The notes below the pieces were generated by a model. It saw only the letters and a program-made list of their open reading frames with translations, was not told the DNA's origin and ran no database searches. DNA of 64,000 nt from Symsagittifera roscoffensis (Eukaryota; Xenacoelomorpha; Acoela; Convolutidae): contig NC_087063.1 of NCBI RefSeq assembly GCF_963678635.1, positions 69,172,727 through 69,236,726 of the forward strand, written 5' to 3'. The position numbers and the translations under genes were made by a program. Within the stretch, counting starts at the first letter, position 1. Each line of letters opens with the position of its first letter. Below, piece after piece: positions 10,958-23,398 of the stretch.

Positions 10958-12404
10958 TTGAAGGTACTTGCGGCACTTCCGTTTGCCGTGTTAATGGTCT
11001 GCTTCAAATCGTTGAATTCAAATTGTCCAACAAGACATCCAGCTCTAATACTCTTTTATTTTGTTTCGGCTTGCAATCACTCATGGATTTCCGCTCAGCT
11101 TGCTGAAAAACTTAAATTGTCCGGTAACAATTTGAAACTCACAGTCAGTGGAAAAGATTCACAACAAGTAAAAAATAGTAATTTCGGGTAATAACGAATC
11201 CATTTCATACAGTTTTCACGCACGACCTTTTGTGAAGACAGATTTAAACTTAGGATCTGATACCATGAAAGTCAGTGAACTTAAAAATTCACATTTGGCT
11301 CCACTGCCTTCCTTGACGAAGCAACACTCTGACCTGAAATTTAATTTAGGCCACGACTGTTTTCATGCCATCCGACCATTGAAAATTCACGGCGATAATA
11401 GCCGAAATTCTTCGTTTGCGGTACGCTTACCTATCGGTTGGGTCCTCAGTGGTCCTCTACCATCATCTTTAGTTTTGCCTTGCCATTGTTTCAAGTGTAC
11501 TGTTGAAGACAATTCTCTTATAGAGCAAGACAAAAATTGGTATGAGCTTGAGTCCTACGGTACTTATAAGTCAGCCGATCCACGTTCAGCATCAGACAAG
11601 CAAGCTCTACGAACGCTTGAATCGAATATTTCACATGACGGAACTCGATACTCCGTTGATATTCGTTGGATCGATAAGGATTTCAAGTTGCCAAACAACT
11701 ACTACTCCGCGTTTGCCCGGCTTAAGTCCTTGGAAAAGCGGCTCAAAAAAATTCCTGACCTGAAAAAACTTTACGGTAAAACTGTTCAGAACAATTTGAA
11801 AGTGGGATATATCGTTCCTATTGAATACAATGAGTTGAACACACGCACCGAAAGCGAGTGGTATTCACCCTACCATCTAGTGGTTAACCCGAATAAGCCT
11901 GGATAGGTGGGGCGAGTTTTAAAGGGTGCTTCAAAATTTCATAGTGTATCCTTGAATCAGTCACTTTTGGTAGTGCCCGATCTGTTGCAGAACTTATTGA
12001 GAGTGCTACTACGGTTCAGACAACATAAGTTTGCAGTATCAGCAGACATTGAAGGAATATTCCTTTAAGTAGGGGTCATTCTAGCTGACCAGCCGTCGTT
12101 GCGTTTTTTGTGGCGGGAAGACCTCACAGGTGAGGTTAACGTTTTTCAATACACTCGTCACATATTCGGTGCTCGTGACTCCACCGCTTGTGCAAATTTT
12201 GCGCTCCAACAAACCGCGAGAGATAATAACGCCGAGTTTCGAGCTGCTTCTTCTGCTGTCCTAGATAACTTTTATATGGATGATTTCTTAGGTTCTATCG
12301 CTGACTCGAATGAAGCGCTAAACCTGAGCAAAGAGTTTTCAATTTTGTTGAGTCTAGGAGATTTTTCAAAATTAACTAAGTTTGTCAAAAATACCCAGAT
12401 TTAG
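10958..12404 (+). pseudogene. Pao protease and reverse transcriptase, copy 2
   Basis: The protease region has SACNHSWISAQLAEKL where family members normally carry an Asp-Ser/Thr-Gly-type active site; the Asp is not seen. An open stretch at 11232-11906 covers GWVLSGP through NPNKPG and stops at TAG where a Lys/Arg is usual. RT motif A (SADIEGIF) is followed by TAA at about 12067. The stretch at 12099-12404 contains the catalytic YMDDF (about 12274) and the FLWREDL and FGARDS motifs. Known family function: copying element RNA into DNA. The breaks preclude activity. Confidence 0.8.
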
Positions 12405-12418
12405 CAGAAAAGTTAAAT

Positions 12419-13191
12419 CCAGCGAACAGCAAGATTGACTCTGTAAAAGAAATCAACTTAAACAACATCGCAACGCACGTATTAGGTCTAAAATGGGATT
12501 ATGAGAATGATACTTTAAACGTTAGTCGTGGCGTGAACAAAGATATAACAAAACCGATTACGCAGCGCACCAACTTAAGTTACGTCTCCACGGTTTTCGA
12601 CCCAATCGGTTTAGTCGCCCCGTACACAGTTCGTGTCCGGCTTTTACTGAATGACATTTGGCGTATCTCGGGCCAGCAGTGGGATGAACCATAATCAGGT
12701 GAACTTCAAGAAAATTCATAGATTGGCATACTGGTTTACCAATAATTGGTCGACTAAAAATTGCTCGCTGTTTCTTCGACAACCCGGTTGACCAAATAGT
12801 GCTGCATATATTTGGCAACAGCTCTCAGGACGTATTTTGCTCGGTTGCTTTTCAGCGCGGTCGCTCCCTCGTCACAATTGAAACCAAAATTGCTTTTGTT
12901 TTTGGAAACGCTAGAGTAGCACCGATGAAAATTTTTTCAATCCTTAAGCTTGAATTGCAAACAGCGTTTTTGGTGAGCCGTCTGAGACTTGAAATCAGGA
13001 AATTTTTAAAAAGAAAAATTCTGAGATCATACATGTGGACAGATAGCACTACTGCACTGCAGTGTTTCAACTCTACCAGCAAGTTGCCTGTCTTTGTGGC
13101 TAATCGGGTTTCCGAAATTCATCAACAATTGATGAGTGGTTCCATGTGTTCAATGGCGTCAATCCAGCAAGTACCGGCACTCGCGGAATAA
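12419..13191 (+). pseudogene. Pao RT C-terminus and RNase H
   Basis: The frame from about 12419 reads VLGLKWDYENDTL and YVSTVFDPIGLVAPY, the standard linker after the Pao RT, and stops at 12694. After frame changes, 12799-13191 contains MWTDSTTALQCFNS and VFVANRVSEIHQ, the RNase H Asp-Ser-Thr segment. Single copy. Confidence 0.75.
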
Positions 13192-13549
13192 CAGTTGAGA
13201 TTCTGAAAAAAAAAACGTTTGGGTGGATGGTCCATTTTTTCTGAAAACCAAAGACTGGCCTTTTAAACCCCCTTCAGACGTTCTCACCAATATTCGACTC
13301 AAAGACTCAAAGGACCTTCATATGATATGAATGAAGGTTTTGAAAAAGCTGCAAATTTTACTTGCACATTGAAAACCACCGATCCAGTTTTTGTCTGGAA
13401 AAATTTTAGTTCTTTTCCGAAACTCCAAAGAATTGCCGCGTTCATGCTGAAGTTATCACCTCATCGACGTCAAAATCGCAACTTTCATTTGATTAACGAA
13501 TCATTCGAATTAGAATAATCTGAGCAAAAGCTATTGGTTCTGGCTCAGT

Positions 13550-14134
13550 CAGAGTCGCTCCCCGTCGAAGTGAACGCACTTCATAAAAAAACAGTCCCTT
13601 AAGAAATCTAGACGAATAGCTCCTTTTTCGCCATTCATCGGTCCCGGTGGTCTAGTCCGTTCCAATGGCCGTATTCGCCGTCTCGCTGATTTTGAATTTA
13701 ACGTTAAGCATCTGATCATTTTAGATAGCCGAAATCTACTCGTGTCGATGCTTGTAACCTTCATTCACCAAAAGAATCATCATCAATGTGCTCATTTCCT
13801 GCGTGCTATTATACAATTAGAGTACGTTGTATTGGGGCTCCGTACTGCCCTCCGTTCGATAGAACACCATTGCGTGTTATGCCGAAAACGAAAAGCTAAG
13901 GTAGTTACGCCAATGATGGCTGACCTTCCGCTCGAGCGACTGGGTTACCGACAACCACCATTCGCGAGCTGCGGAGTAGATTACTTCGGCCCGTTCCACG
14001 TAACGATTCGACGAAGCTCAGAGAAACAAGAGGTTGTTCCATCAATGGATACAAGTTACTGTGTAATGGAAATAGAACGCTTCATTGCTCGGCGGGTAAC
14101 GCCTTCCGTCATCTGGTCGGACAATGTTATATAA
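13550..14134 (+). pseudogene. Pao integrase, truncated
   Basis: GPGGLVRSNGRIRRL, then an HHCC-like stretch (HHQCAHFLRA.. and HHCVLCRKRKAK), then CGVDYFGPFHV, the integrase core with its first Asp. A deletion joins this to ITPSVIWSDN-like sequence (second Asp region), after which the coding signal ends at 14134. The segment with the third catalytic residue is absent. Confidence 0.75.
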
Positions 14135-14317
14135 TGTAATCATTTCATATAGAACTTTTTGGGTCAGTTCTTTGCAAAAATACTACTTAAAACTAAGAAA
14201 AACCATTAACCTTATGAACTAAAACTTGAACTAAGATAACTCTTGCTTCAGTTTTTGCTTAAATTTGTTTATTGGCCGTAGTTGATGAAATTTCCTTCTG
14301 TTCAGCCTCAACTTATT

Positions 14318-14517
14318 NNNNNNNNNNNNNNNNNNNNNNNNNNNNNNNNNNNNNNNNNNNNNNNNNNNNNNNNNNNNNNNNNNNNNNNNNNNNNNNNNNN
14401 NNNNNNNNNNNNNNNNNNNNNNNNNNNNNNNNNNNNNNNNNNNNNNNNNNNNNNNNNNNNNNNNNNNNNNNNNNNNNNNNNNNNNNNNNNNNNNNNNNNN
14501 NNNNNNNNNNNNNNNNN
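14318..14517. other. assembly gap, 200 N
   Basis: Exactly 200 unknown bases, a conventional placeholder for a gap of unknown size. It lies between the Pao remnant and the left LTR of the Gypsy element. The adjacency of the two elements is therefore not proven. Confidence 0.99.
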
Positions 14518-14623
14518 TTTGTCTGTTTTTCTTCAAAATATCCCCCAGAATCGTCAGAGGTCCAACCTCTAGCGCCTTATCTTGACAAGTTCTATTATTT
14601 TCCACCATTATCTGCAAAGTTTC

Positions 14624-14868
14624 TGTTATCCGGCCTGGATCGACAAACTAACCTTAAATGTATGTTATTTATTTTATTAAGAATCCAATGTTAAACGCCT
14701 AGATGGCTGGTCACTTGACCTTGGTAGACAGAGAGGACGAACTCTAACTGCAATAAGAAAAGAGAGTTGAATTAGTGTTATCTGTCAACTAGTCGTTTCT
14801 TTTGCTCCGACTTAGAATGAAGGTTTATCGATCCGTTCGGATTCAAGTGTTAGAATATCATACCCTCC
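14624..14868 (+). repeat. left LTR of the Ty3/Gypsy element
   Basis: About 245 bp, closely matching 27099-27344. Begins TGTTATCC; the shared block ends at CCCTCC. The ATATCA eight bases earlier would be a more usual LTR end. No clear primer binding site or target-site duplication was found. Confidence 0.8.
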
Positions 14869-14949
14869 AAAAACCCACTGAATATTAACCCATTTTGGGA
14901 GAGAGCGTCGGCCGAACCACCACTCGAATGTACAAAGTGGGCAGCTATA

Positions 14950-15972
14950 TTGGAGATGGCTGTACTTGCAAAGGATGGGATCGAAATCCGGAATCTATTA
15001 CGAGCCAAACCACAACTCGCAGACCCTGTTGAGCCTGTATATGAAATTGAAATACAGGGCGAAACTGACGCACAAAGGAAAAATCGTGAGGTGCGCAATC
15101 AAGAAAAACGAGTTGGTTGGGAGAATCACGTCATTAAAGCCCGGGAGAAAGGGGCATTATGTAACTCAAACAGATGGGACGAAGCAGACGCACGGGTCCG
15201 AAGCTATTTTTTTCTCTGCCTGGGGGCAGAAGGCCAAAGACAAGTTCAACAAAAACTACCTAACCTTTTATTACACAATGTAACCACGCAAGAATTCATG
15301 ACAGCATTGGAGGATATCTTCGTTTCTAATAGAATTGTAGCGTTCGAGCGATACAATTTTATTTGCCGTGAACAAAAGAAAACGGAAAGTCTGGAACAAA
15401 TTTATGCAGACCTCGTCGAATTGGCATCACGGGCTGATTGTGGAGACAGAGAAGATGAATGGGTTAGAGACATGTTTACAGCACACATGCACAATGAAAA
15501 ATATGCGGAAGAACTGTTAGCACAAACACGAACACCACTAGACGCATACGAGTATGCAATTCGTCGAGAAAAAGGAATTGAACATAGTCGAACTATGAAG
15601 ATAAACCCATTCGGGGGACAAACTACACCAAAACAAGAACCCATACATTATATAAATAATCGGGGTGGTCGATATAATTCGGCAAATAATCAAAACTCAC
15701 AAAGAGGTAGAGGCGGTTTTCGCGGTCGACCATATCCACGCGGATCACAAAACACAAGAGGACAAGACAGAAATAGCAATACAAACAGTTCAAAACAATG
15801 CTATAAATGCGGAAATCAATACAATCGAAATCACCTGCAATCTTGCCCGGCGAAAAATAAAATTTGTTCAAAATGTGCCAAACGATTTCATTTTGCAAAA
15901 ATTTCATTTTGCAAAAATGTGCCTCGAAACGGAAAACGATCCGGTAGCTTTTGCCGAGTTTACATCAAATAA
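14950..15972 (+). pseudogene. Gypsy gag with CCHC knuckles
   Basis: The 340-residue open stretch has a helical capsid-like part (RSYFFLCLGAEGQRQVQ, IFVSNRIVAFERYNF), an Arg/Gly-rich basic segment at about residues 245-275, and a zinc knuckle CYKCGNQYNRNHLQSC. The second knuckle (CSKCAKRFHF) is hit by a perfect 16-bp tandem duplication (15885-15900 and 15901-15916). That duplication shifts the frame, so this stretch ends at 15972 while coding signal continues in another frame. Known role of gag: particle assembly and RNA binding. Confidence 0.8.
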
Positions 15973-16372
15973 TGGACGGGACGAATATCAAATAGACAAC
16001 TTTTCGGTTATGGCAATCGCTGAATCTTTTGAGATCAAGAATACAAATCTTCTGTCAGAAAATGATCTGAATGAACATGTAGTAAAACTAAAAACAAAGG
16101 CAGAACAACTATTTGCTATTGCCGACTCAGGAAGTCCAATGTCGTTTTTGAATGAAAAAACCGCACGGCGCATCCAACAAAACGATAGATCAGCACTCTT
16201 CAAGTGTATCCCACCAGACGACACAGCAAGAAGTCTGGCTTGTTATAATGGTGAAACAATAATCCCAAAGGGACGATTAATTATAACAATTAAATCGGGA
16301 GGCTGGAAAATTCAATCAGCCCCGCTCATCCTTGTAGAAATCAAAAAGCCAATATCATCGGACGCAACTTAA
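15917..16372 (+). pseudogene. Gypsy aspartic protease region
   Basis: Open after the 16-bp duplication in the frame of 15665-16372. Contains FAIADSGSPMSFLNE, with the Asp-Ser-Gly active-site motif of retroviral-type proteases, and ends at TAA 16372 soon after the expected C-terminus. No start of its own; it would be reached from gag. Confidence 0.75.
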
Positions 16373-16554
16373 TACCAAAAATCGGTGTCAGGCTAATTCA
16401 AGAAACAAACAAACAAACCGTCTAGAACATTCGCGAACAAGAAGAATCGGATCAGGATATCAAACAATGGGTTAAGGATAATTTCCAACAACTATGCATT
16501 CGTATCGGAAAATCAAAAAATCACATGATGAAAATTTAATTCAGTAAAGACTTC

Positions 16555-17424
16555 ATGCCATTGAAACAGAAAGGACGACGTATTCCGGTACACTTTCAGG
16601 AAAGAGTTGAAGGGGAACTCAACAAGTTGATGGATCAAAATCATATCATCAAATTAGATGAATGTTCGGACCAACAATTTATTAGTCCAATTGTTATCAC
16701 AGTCAAAAAGGATCAAACAGTCAAACTCCCACTAGATTCTAAGAAAATCAACAAATTCATACACAGGAACAAAAATCAAATGCCCAACATTGAACTCCTC
16801 TTAGATAATATCGCGCAGGTGGTAAAATCAGACAAATCTCAACAAACGCTATTTTCAACACTCGACCTTCGTTACGCATATTCACAAATCCCGTTGGATA
16901 AAACTACCAAAGAACAATGCAACTTTAGTCTTATTGGGGGCAAGGCTACTGGAACTTATCAGTTTCAAACAGGATTTTATGGCCTCCCTGATATGCCAGC
17001 CGAATTTCAAAAGCGATCGATTTAACTCTTACTAATTTCACAAACACTAACCCTTATTTGGACGATAATTTAATTGTCACAAAAGATCGTTGGATACACA
17101 CAAACAAAAGTTACAATCAGTTCTGAAAAAATTGGACGAAGAAATAAGGCAATATCATTGGATAAATGTAAGTTTGCATGCAAACAAGTTGAGTGGTTAG
17201 GATTTACTGTTAATAGCGAGGGTACAAAACCACTTGTAAAAAAGACTGAGGCTATTGAAAAACTATCACCACCGAAAACTTTTAAGCAATTAAAAATTTT
17301 TTATGGATTCCATACATCATCTCACACGGTACATTCCAAGATTGGCACAAACCGCTGCCGCTTTACGCCCGTAACTAAAAAATACAGAAAAGAACAGACC
17401 ATTCGAATGGTCCACAGAGCATAA
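16555..17424 (+). pseudogene. Gypsy reverse transcriptase
   Basis: The 16555-17025 stretch has the PIVITVKKD, STLDLRYAYSQIPLD (motif A Asp) and GLPDMPAEFQ segments and then stops. The catalytic YLDDNLIVTK is encoded at 17055-17084 in another frame. The 17074-17424 stretch gives FACKQVEWLGFTVNSEG and LKIFYGF (thumb). At least two frame breaks lie in the domain. Confidence 0.8.
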
Positions 17425-17429
17425 CACAG

Positions 17430-18130
17430 CATTTAAAAACATACTAAAATTGGTATCAGAAATAACACAAAACAAACATTTTGATCTACATTTAGATACT
17501 CGAATAGTATGTGATGCGTCAACTGCAGGGTTAGGAGCTGCACTCGAACAATTTTCACCAGAAGGTTGGGTTGCCGTAGCGTATGCATAACGATTCTTGA
17601 ACTCATTAGAGGAAAAATATTGTGTCAACGAACTTGAATTGTTAGGATCGTGTGAGCAATCGAACATTTGAAATACCATCTATATGGTGAACATTTTACC
17701 GTCATCACTGATCACCAAGCTTTAATCAGCGCGTTGCACGCATGCGAGCAATCAAAAACAAGTCAAAGCCGGCTCACACATTGGATTGACCGATTAATTC
17801 CCTTTTACTTGGATATCAAACATCTCGCTGGGAGCAAAATGGGTCTAATTGACTACATATTCCAAAATCCGGTCAGATTGGCAATACCCCCTAGTGAGTA
17901 TGATGAGGAATTCGTTGTAGCATCAATTAGGGCATTCATTAATAACCTGGAAGTGATTGAAAATGTCATTCTAAACAATCTAGCCAATCAGAGCAAAGCA
18001 CCATATGAGCTGATCAAAAAGCGCGCGAAAAACAAAGGGCTATTGAATGCTACTTCAAACATTCAATTAGCAATGAAACATTCCAAACATTCCGAGACCG
18101 GTCATTGTCAAACGAACAACATAAATCAGT
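17430..18130 (+). pseudogene. Gypsy RNase H
   Basis: VCDASTAGLGAALEQ carries the first catalytic Asp. Next come a TAA after VAVAYA, then RFLNSLEEKYCVNELELLG, a TGA, and an open stretch from 17668 (VITDHQALISAL, then HLAGSKMGLIDYI) with the last RNase H Asp. The open frame continues into the first integrase-region copy. Confidence 0.8.
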
Positions 18131-18137
18131 CTCACTC

Positions 18138-20766
18138 AAAATCTGCTGAAAATCAGTCAACTCTCTTCCGATCCAAACAATTTCAATACCAGACACACCA
18201 GAAAAACTTTGTGCATAAAATTTCATTTGACCAACGTCACAACGCAGCTATGAGCCGTAAAGGAACCCAGGGATTCAAAGGAGGATTCATCCCAACGGAA
18301 CTAAAATCATCAGATTCAAGAGGACGAATCGCTTCATGGGAAAACTGGCACGGCTCATCAGATAGGGAAGAAAGCCTTTCGGACCCCAGATGGCATAAAA
18401 AACCTCTCAACAAGGGAAAGAAAGGGTACCCTGAAGTACAAAAGTCACTACAGCAAGAACACTTCAAACAAACATCAACGCCCGTACGGGACGCCAGGGA
18501 GGTACTATCGACTAAGAAAACTGACACTAGCAAAAAATCAAACTTCCCAGAGATCACTTTTACAAATACAAATGCATCCGGAAACAGAACGGATCGGATC
18601 ATTTCAGGCTGCAACATGAAAACGAAGACGATCCAAACACGATCGACTACTACAGCAGCAACTACACAAACAGTTACATCAGAACCGCGAACTACAACAT
18701 TTTCTACGCAAACACCTGAAGAAACCAAAACAATAGTAACGGATATTTGGATATTTATGTCAGCCGGGTAGATCCGAAAATCTGCGTACAAGAGGTGCTG
18801 GACACAACATTGAACCGCCAACAATGGGACACACATTAGAAGCCAGTCACGAAATGATAACAGAAGAATCGGTCGCTATGGTGGAAAAAAACTACAAATA
18901 CAGTGGAAACGGAGGAGGACACGCCTTTGTTTAGACAAAAACTACAACAATTTTTGGGCGTTCGTTTTATCGCCGCAGCCAACAAGAAAGATCGGAAGCT
19001 TCGCCCATTATAAACTTTGTCAAAAAGAGGGATTGGGAAGCAATCAAGGCTTCCTACGGCCAGTACTGGTATAACATCAGAAACAGACTACATGTCCGAG
19101 AGGATTGCCTACTCATAGAGGAAAGAATAGTCATCCCTACACAGTTGAGGCAAACAGTGCTCGATAGTCTGCATCTGACGCACCCTGGATCAACAGCGAT
19201 GCTAGATCTTAGCAACCAAGTATGGTTTCCGCATATGCATCGGACAATTGTGCAGATGGCACAAAATTGCAAACACTGCACCGAACATGGTAAAAATTAA
19301 AAACCAATCATCGGAAAAAACATTCGTTCCAAGTAGAACCCGCAGTTGAACCGAATGAGGAAGTACAATTAGATTTTGCAGGACCCCTTCCGGACGAACT
19401 AAATAAAGAGGCATAAATTTTAGTCCTAATAGATAAGTGGTCAAATTTCCCAACTGCAAAAGTCGTCACAAACACAACAGCAGATATTGCTATTAAATTT
19501 ACGCAACGAAACATTTCAATCAACGGGGTGTCCCGCAGGATAAGGTGTGACCAAGCACAAACATTTAGAGCTAAAAAAATTCAACTCTTTTGTCATACAA
19601 ACAATATTGAGTTACTAATTGCACCGGTGGATGATCATAGAGCAATAGGGGTAGTCGAGAGAATAATACAAATTTTGAAATGTATATTAGCGGTTATGAG
19701 AATTGACAAAACGAATACACCATACAAACTCGCTTCAGATGTAGCAGAAATTATCGAAACACTCAGAATTACACCGCATAGCGTAACAAGTTCCACCATT
19801 TGAGGCACACATGGGACGTACACCAAACACACCTTTATCAAACTTAGCAACTTATAGTTCACCTAACAGTTTGAATTGGGAGAATGCAAAACATGCATGT
19901 TTAGATCTCAAGAATTTTACAAAGCCGCCCCTACCCGCTGAAGTAATGCATGACTTACAACGATGGTCGGAAGACGAAGTATCCATCAACAAACGATATC
20001 AAAAACTACAAATGCCACGGGACTTGACAAACTTGGACAAACAACACAGCAGAAGACACAGGTGCAAAATCTAAAGCTATAGAACTAGTCAAAGATAAGT
20101 TGAACATAAGGTATAAGGGATTACAAACAACAGTAGACAAAAACACGAAAAAACGGATAGATCAGGTAGCACGGAAAACAATAAGAATAGCAACCAAGGT
20201 AAAGGATCCGAGAACGTTCGAACAGAAATTTAAAAAATAGACGGAAAAATACTTACATATACTCCACACACTGCTTGGGTTCAAACATTCGGAAAACAGC
20301 CAAGATTATTAAAAAATAGTGGTGTTGCTTTTGTACCAAATCCTTTAATATACGGACCATGCAGACCGTCTCGCCTCAGTGATTACGTTGCTTATAAATC
20401 CGCAAGGAGATCAGGACCATGCCTACGTTTTTTAGACATCGAGAACATTACCGCTCCATAACACCCAATGTTCAAGGAAGACGAAAAAACTGGCCTCCCG
20501 AAGAAGTTGACACAAAAAGAAAAGATGCTCATACAAGGCAAATCCGATAGTCCAGCAAAACGAAAAACAAAAGCAACGGGGAAACGGACCGGAGGGCGAC
20601 CCACAAGGAAAGTACAAACAAGTAGAATGAGTCTCCAAGCAGAAACGCCGGTCGGGATTTCACAATCTAACAACAGCATACCACAAACAGCAACACCAAA
20701 CACCGACAAACACGAAGAGGACGATCAATCATCGAATTCATCTGAAGACATTGCCCCATCGCCAAA
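18138..20766 (+). pseudogene. integrase-region unit 1 of 3
   Basis: Ser/Thr/Lys-rich linker, then an HHCC zinc-binding region (LHLTHPGS-type, HMHRTIVQMAQNCKHC) with a frame change near 18890. The core follows, with DFAGPLPDEL (first Asp), a TAA shared with unit 2, then WSNFPTAKVV, RRIRCDQAQTFRA and APVDDHRAIGVVERI (the usual catalytic Glu region). The 19811-20074 stretch (MGRTPNTPL) is the C-terminal part. Unit 1 keeps the core in better frame than unit 2. Confidence 0.75.
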
Positions 20767-23398
20767 ATCTGCTGAAAATTAGTCAACTCTCTTCCGATCC
20801 AAACAATTTCAATGCCAGACAAACCAGAAAAACTTTGTGCATAAAATTTCATTTGACGAACGTCACAACGCAGCTATGAGCCGTAAAGATACCAAGGGAT
20901 TCAAAGGAGGATTCATCCCAACGGAACTAAAATCATCAGATTCAAGAGGACGAATCGCTTCACGGGAAAACTGGCACGGCTCATCAGATAGGGAAGAAAG
21001 CCTTTCGGACCTCAGATGGCATAAAAAACCTCTCAACAAGGGAAAGAAAGGGTACCCTGAAGTACAAAAGTCACTACAGCAAGAACACTTCAAACAAACA
21101 TCAACGCCCGTACGGGACGCCAGGGAGGTACTATCGACTAAGAAAACTGACACTAGCAAAAAATCAAACTTCCCAGGGATCACTTTTACAAATACAAATG
21201 CATCCGGAAACAGAACGGATCGGATCATTTCAGGCTGCAACATGAAAACGACGACTACCCAAACACAATCGACTACTACAGCAGCAACTACACAAACAGT
21301 TACATCCGAACCGCGAATTACAACATTTTCTACGCAAACACCTGAAGAAACCAAAACCAGAGTAACGGATATTTGGATATTTATGTCAGCCGGGTAGATC
21401 CGAAAATCTGCATACAAGAGGTGCTGGCACACAACATTGAACCGCCAACAATGGGACACACATTAGAAGCCAGTCACGAAATGATAACAGATGAACCGGT
21501 CGCTACGGTGGAAAAAACTACAAATACAGTGGAAACGGAGGAGGACACGCCTTTGTTTACACAAAAACTACAACAATTTTTGGGCGTTCGTTTTATCGCC
21601 GCAGCCAACAAGAAAGATCGAAAGCTTCGCCCCCTTATAAACTTTGTCAAAAAGAGGGATTGGGAAGCAATCAAGGCTTCCTACGGCCAGAACTGGTATA
21701 ACATCAGAAACAGACTACATGTCCGAGAGGATTGCCTACTCATAGAGGAAAGAATAGTCATCCCTACACAGTTGAGGCAAACAGTGCCCGATAGTCTGCA
21801 TCTGATGCAACCTGGATCAACAGCGATGCTGGATCTTAGCAACCACGTATGGTTTCCGCATATGCATCGGACAATTGTGCAGATGGCACAAAATTGCAAA
21901 CACTGCACCGAACAAGGTAAAAATTTAAAACCAATCATCGGAAAAAAAACATTCGTTCCAAGTAGAACCCGCAGTTGAACCGAATGAGGAAATACAATTA
22001 GATTTTGCAGGACCACTTCCGGATGAACTAAATAAAGAGGCATAAATTTTAGTCGTAATAGATAAGTGGTCAAATTTCCCAACTGCAAAAGTCGTCACAA
22101 ACACAACAGCAGATATTGCTATTAAATTTACGCAACGAAACATTTCAATCAACGGGATGCCCCGCAGGATAAGGTGTAACCAAGCACAAATATTTAGAGC
22201 TAAAAAATTTCAACTCTTCTGTCATACAAACAATATTGAGTTACTAATTGCACCGGTGGATGATCATAGAGCAATAGGGTAGTCGAGAGAACAACACAAA
22301 TTTTGAAACGTATATTAGCGGTTATGAGAATTGACAAAACGAATATACCATACAAACTCCCTTCAGATGTAGCAGAAATTATCGAAACACTCAGAACTAC
22401 ACCGCATAGCGTAACAAAGTTTCACCATTTGAGGCACACATGGGACGTACACCAAACACACCTTTATCAAACTTAGCAACTTATAGTTCACCTAACAATT
22501 TGAATTGGGAGAATGCAAAACATGCATGTTTAGATCTCAAAAATCTTACAAAGCCGCCCCTACCCGCTGAAGTAAAGCATGACTTACAACGATGGTCGGA
22601 AGACGAAGTATCCATCAACAAACGATATCAAAAACTACAAATGCCACGGGACTTGACAAACTCGGACAAACAACACAGCAGAAGACACAGGTGCAAAATC
22701 TAAAGCTATAGAACTAGTCAAAGATAAGTTGAACATAAGGTATAAGGGATTACAAACAACGGTAGACAAAAACACGAAAAAACGGATAGATCAGGTAGCA
22801 CGGAAAACAATAAGAATAGCAACCAAGGTAAAGGATCCGAGAACGTTCGAACAGAAATATCAACCATAGACGGAAAAATACTTACATACACTCCACACAT
22901 TGCTTGGGTTCAAACATTCGGAAAACAGCCACGATTATTAAAAAAATAGTGGTGTTGCTTTTGTACCAATTCTTTAATTATACGGACCATGCAGACCGTC
23001 TCGCCTCAGTGATTACGTTGCATATAAATCCGCACGGAGATCAGGACCATGCCTACGTTTTTTAGACATCGAGAATCCTACCGCTCCACAACACCCAATG
23101 TTCAAGGAAGACGAGAAAACTGGCCTCCCGAAGAAGTTGACACAAAAAGAAAAGATGCTCATACAAGGAAAATCCGATAGTCCAGTAAAACGAAAAAACA
23201 AAAAGCAACGGGGAAACGGACCGGTGGGCGACCCACAAGGAAACTACAAACAAGTGGAATGAGTCTCCAAGCAGAAATTCCGGTCGGGATTTCACAATCT
23301 AACAACAGCATACCACAAACAGCAACACCAAACACCGACAAACACGAAGAGGACGATCAATCATCGAATTCATCTGAAGACATTGCCCCATCGCCAAA
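20767..23398 (+). pseudogene. integrase-region unit 2 of 3
   Basis: A near-identical repeat of unit 1, offset by 2626 bp. The linker and HHCC part is open at 20837-21397 and 21373-21978. A TAG replaces the CAG present in units 1 and 3 near 20780. The core later has a one-base loss after HRAIG that shifts the frame. The junction with unit 1 reads PSPKSAEN, whereas the single-copy 3' tail reads PSPKRQNKK, so the join lies just after SPK. Confidence 0.75.

Larger units (their letters stand above)
7028..14134 (+). mobile_element. BEL/Pao-type LTR retroelement, decayed, no LTRs seen
   Basis: The order gag coil, DUF1759 gag core, DUF1758-type protease region, reverse transcriptase, RNase H, integrase is the BEL/Pao order. 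The block from about 8053 to 9875 is repeated at 9876 to about 11700 (offset 1823 bp), so gag core through the RT N-terminus is present twice in tandem. Stops and frame changes occur in every domain, and the integrase is cut short before its last catalytic residue. I could not find matching long terminal repeats at either end. Confidence 0.85.

Noticed and set aside
14231-14694. Frames spanning the N gap
   Set aside because: They consist mainly of unknown residues.
18237-18836. 199-codon Val/Ser-rich minus-strand frame, also at 20863-21459 and 23495-23992
   Set aside because: It is antisense to the integrase linker and recurs only because the unit is repeated.
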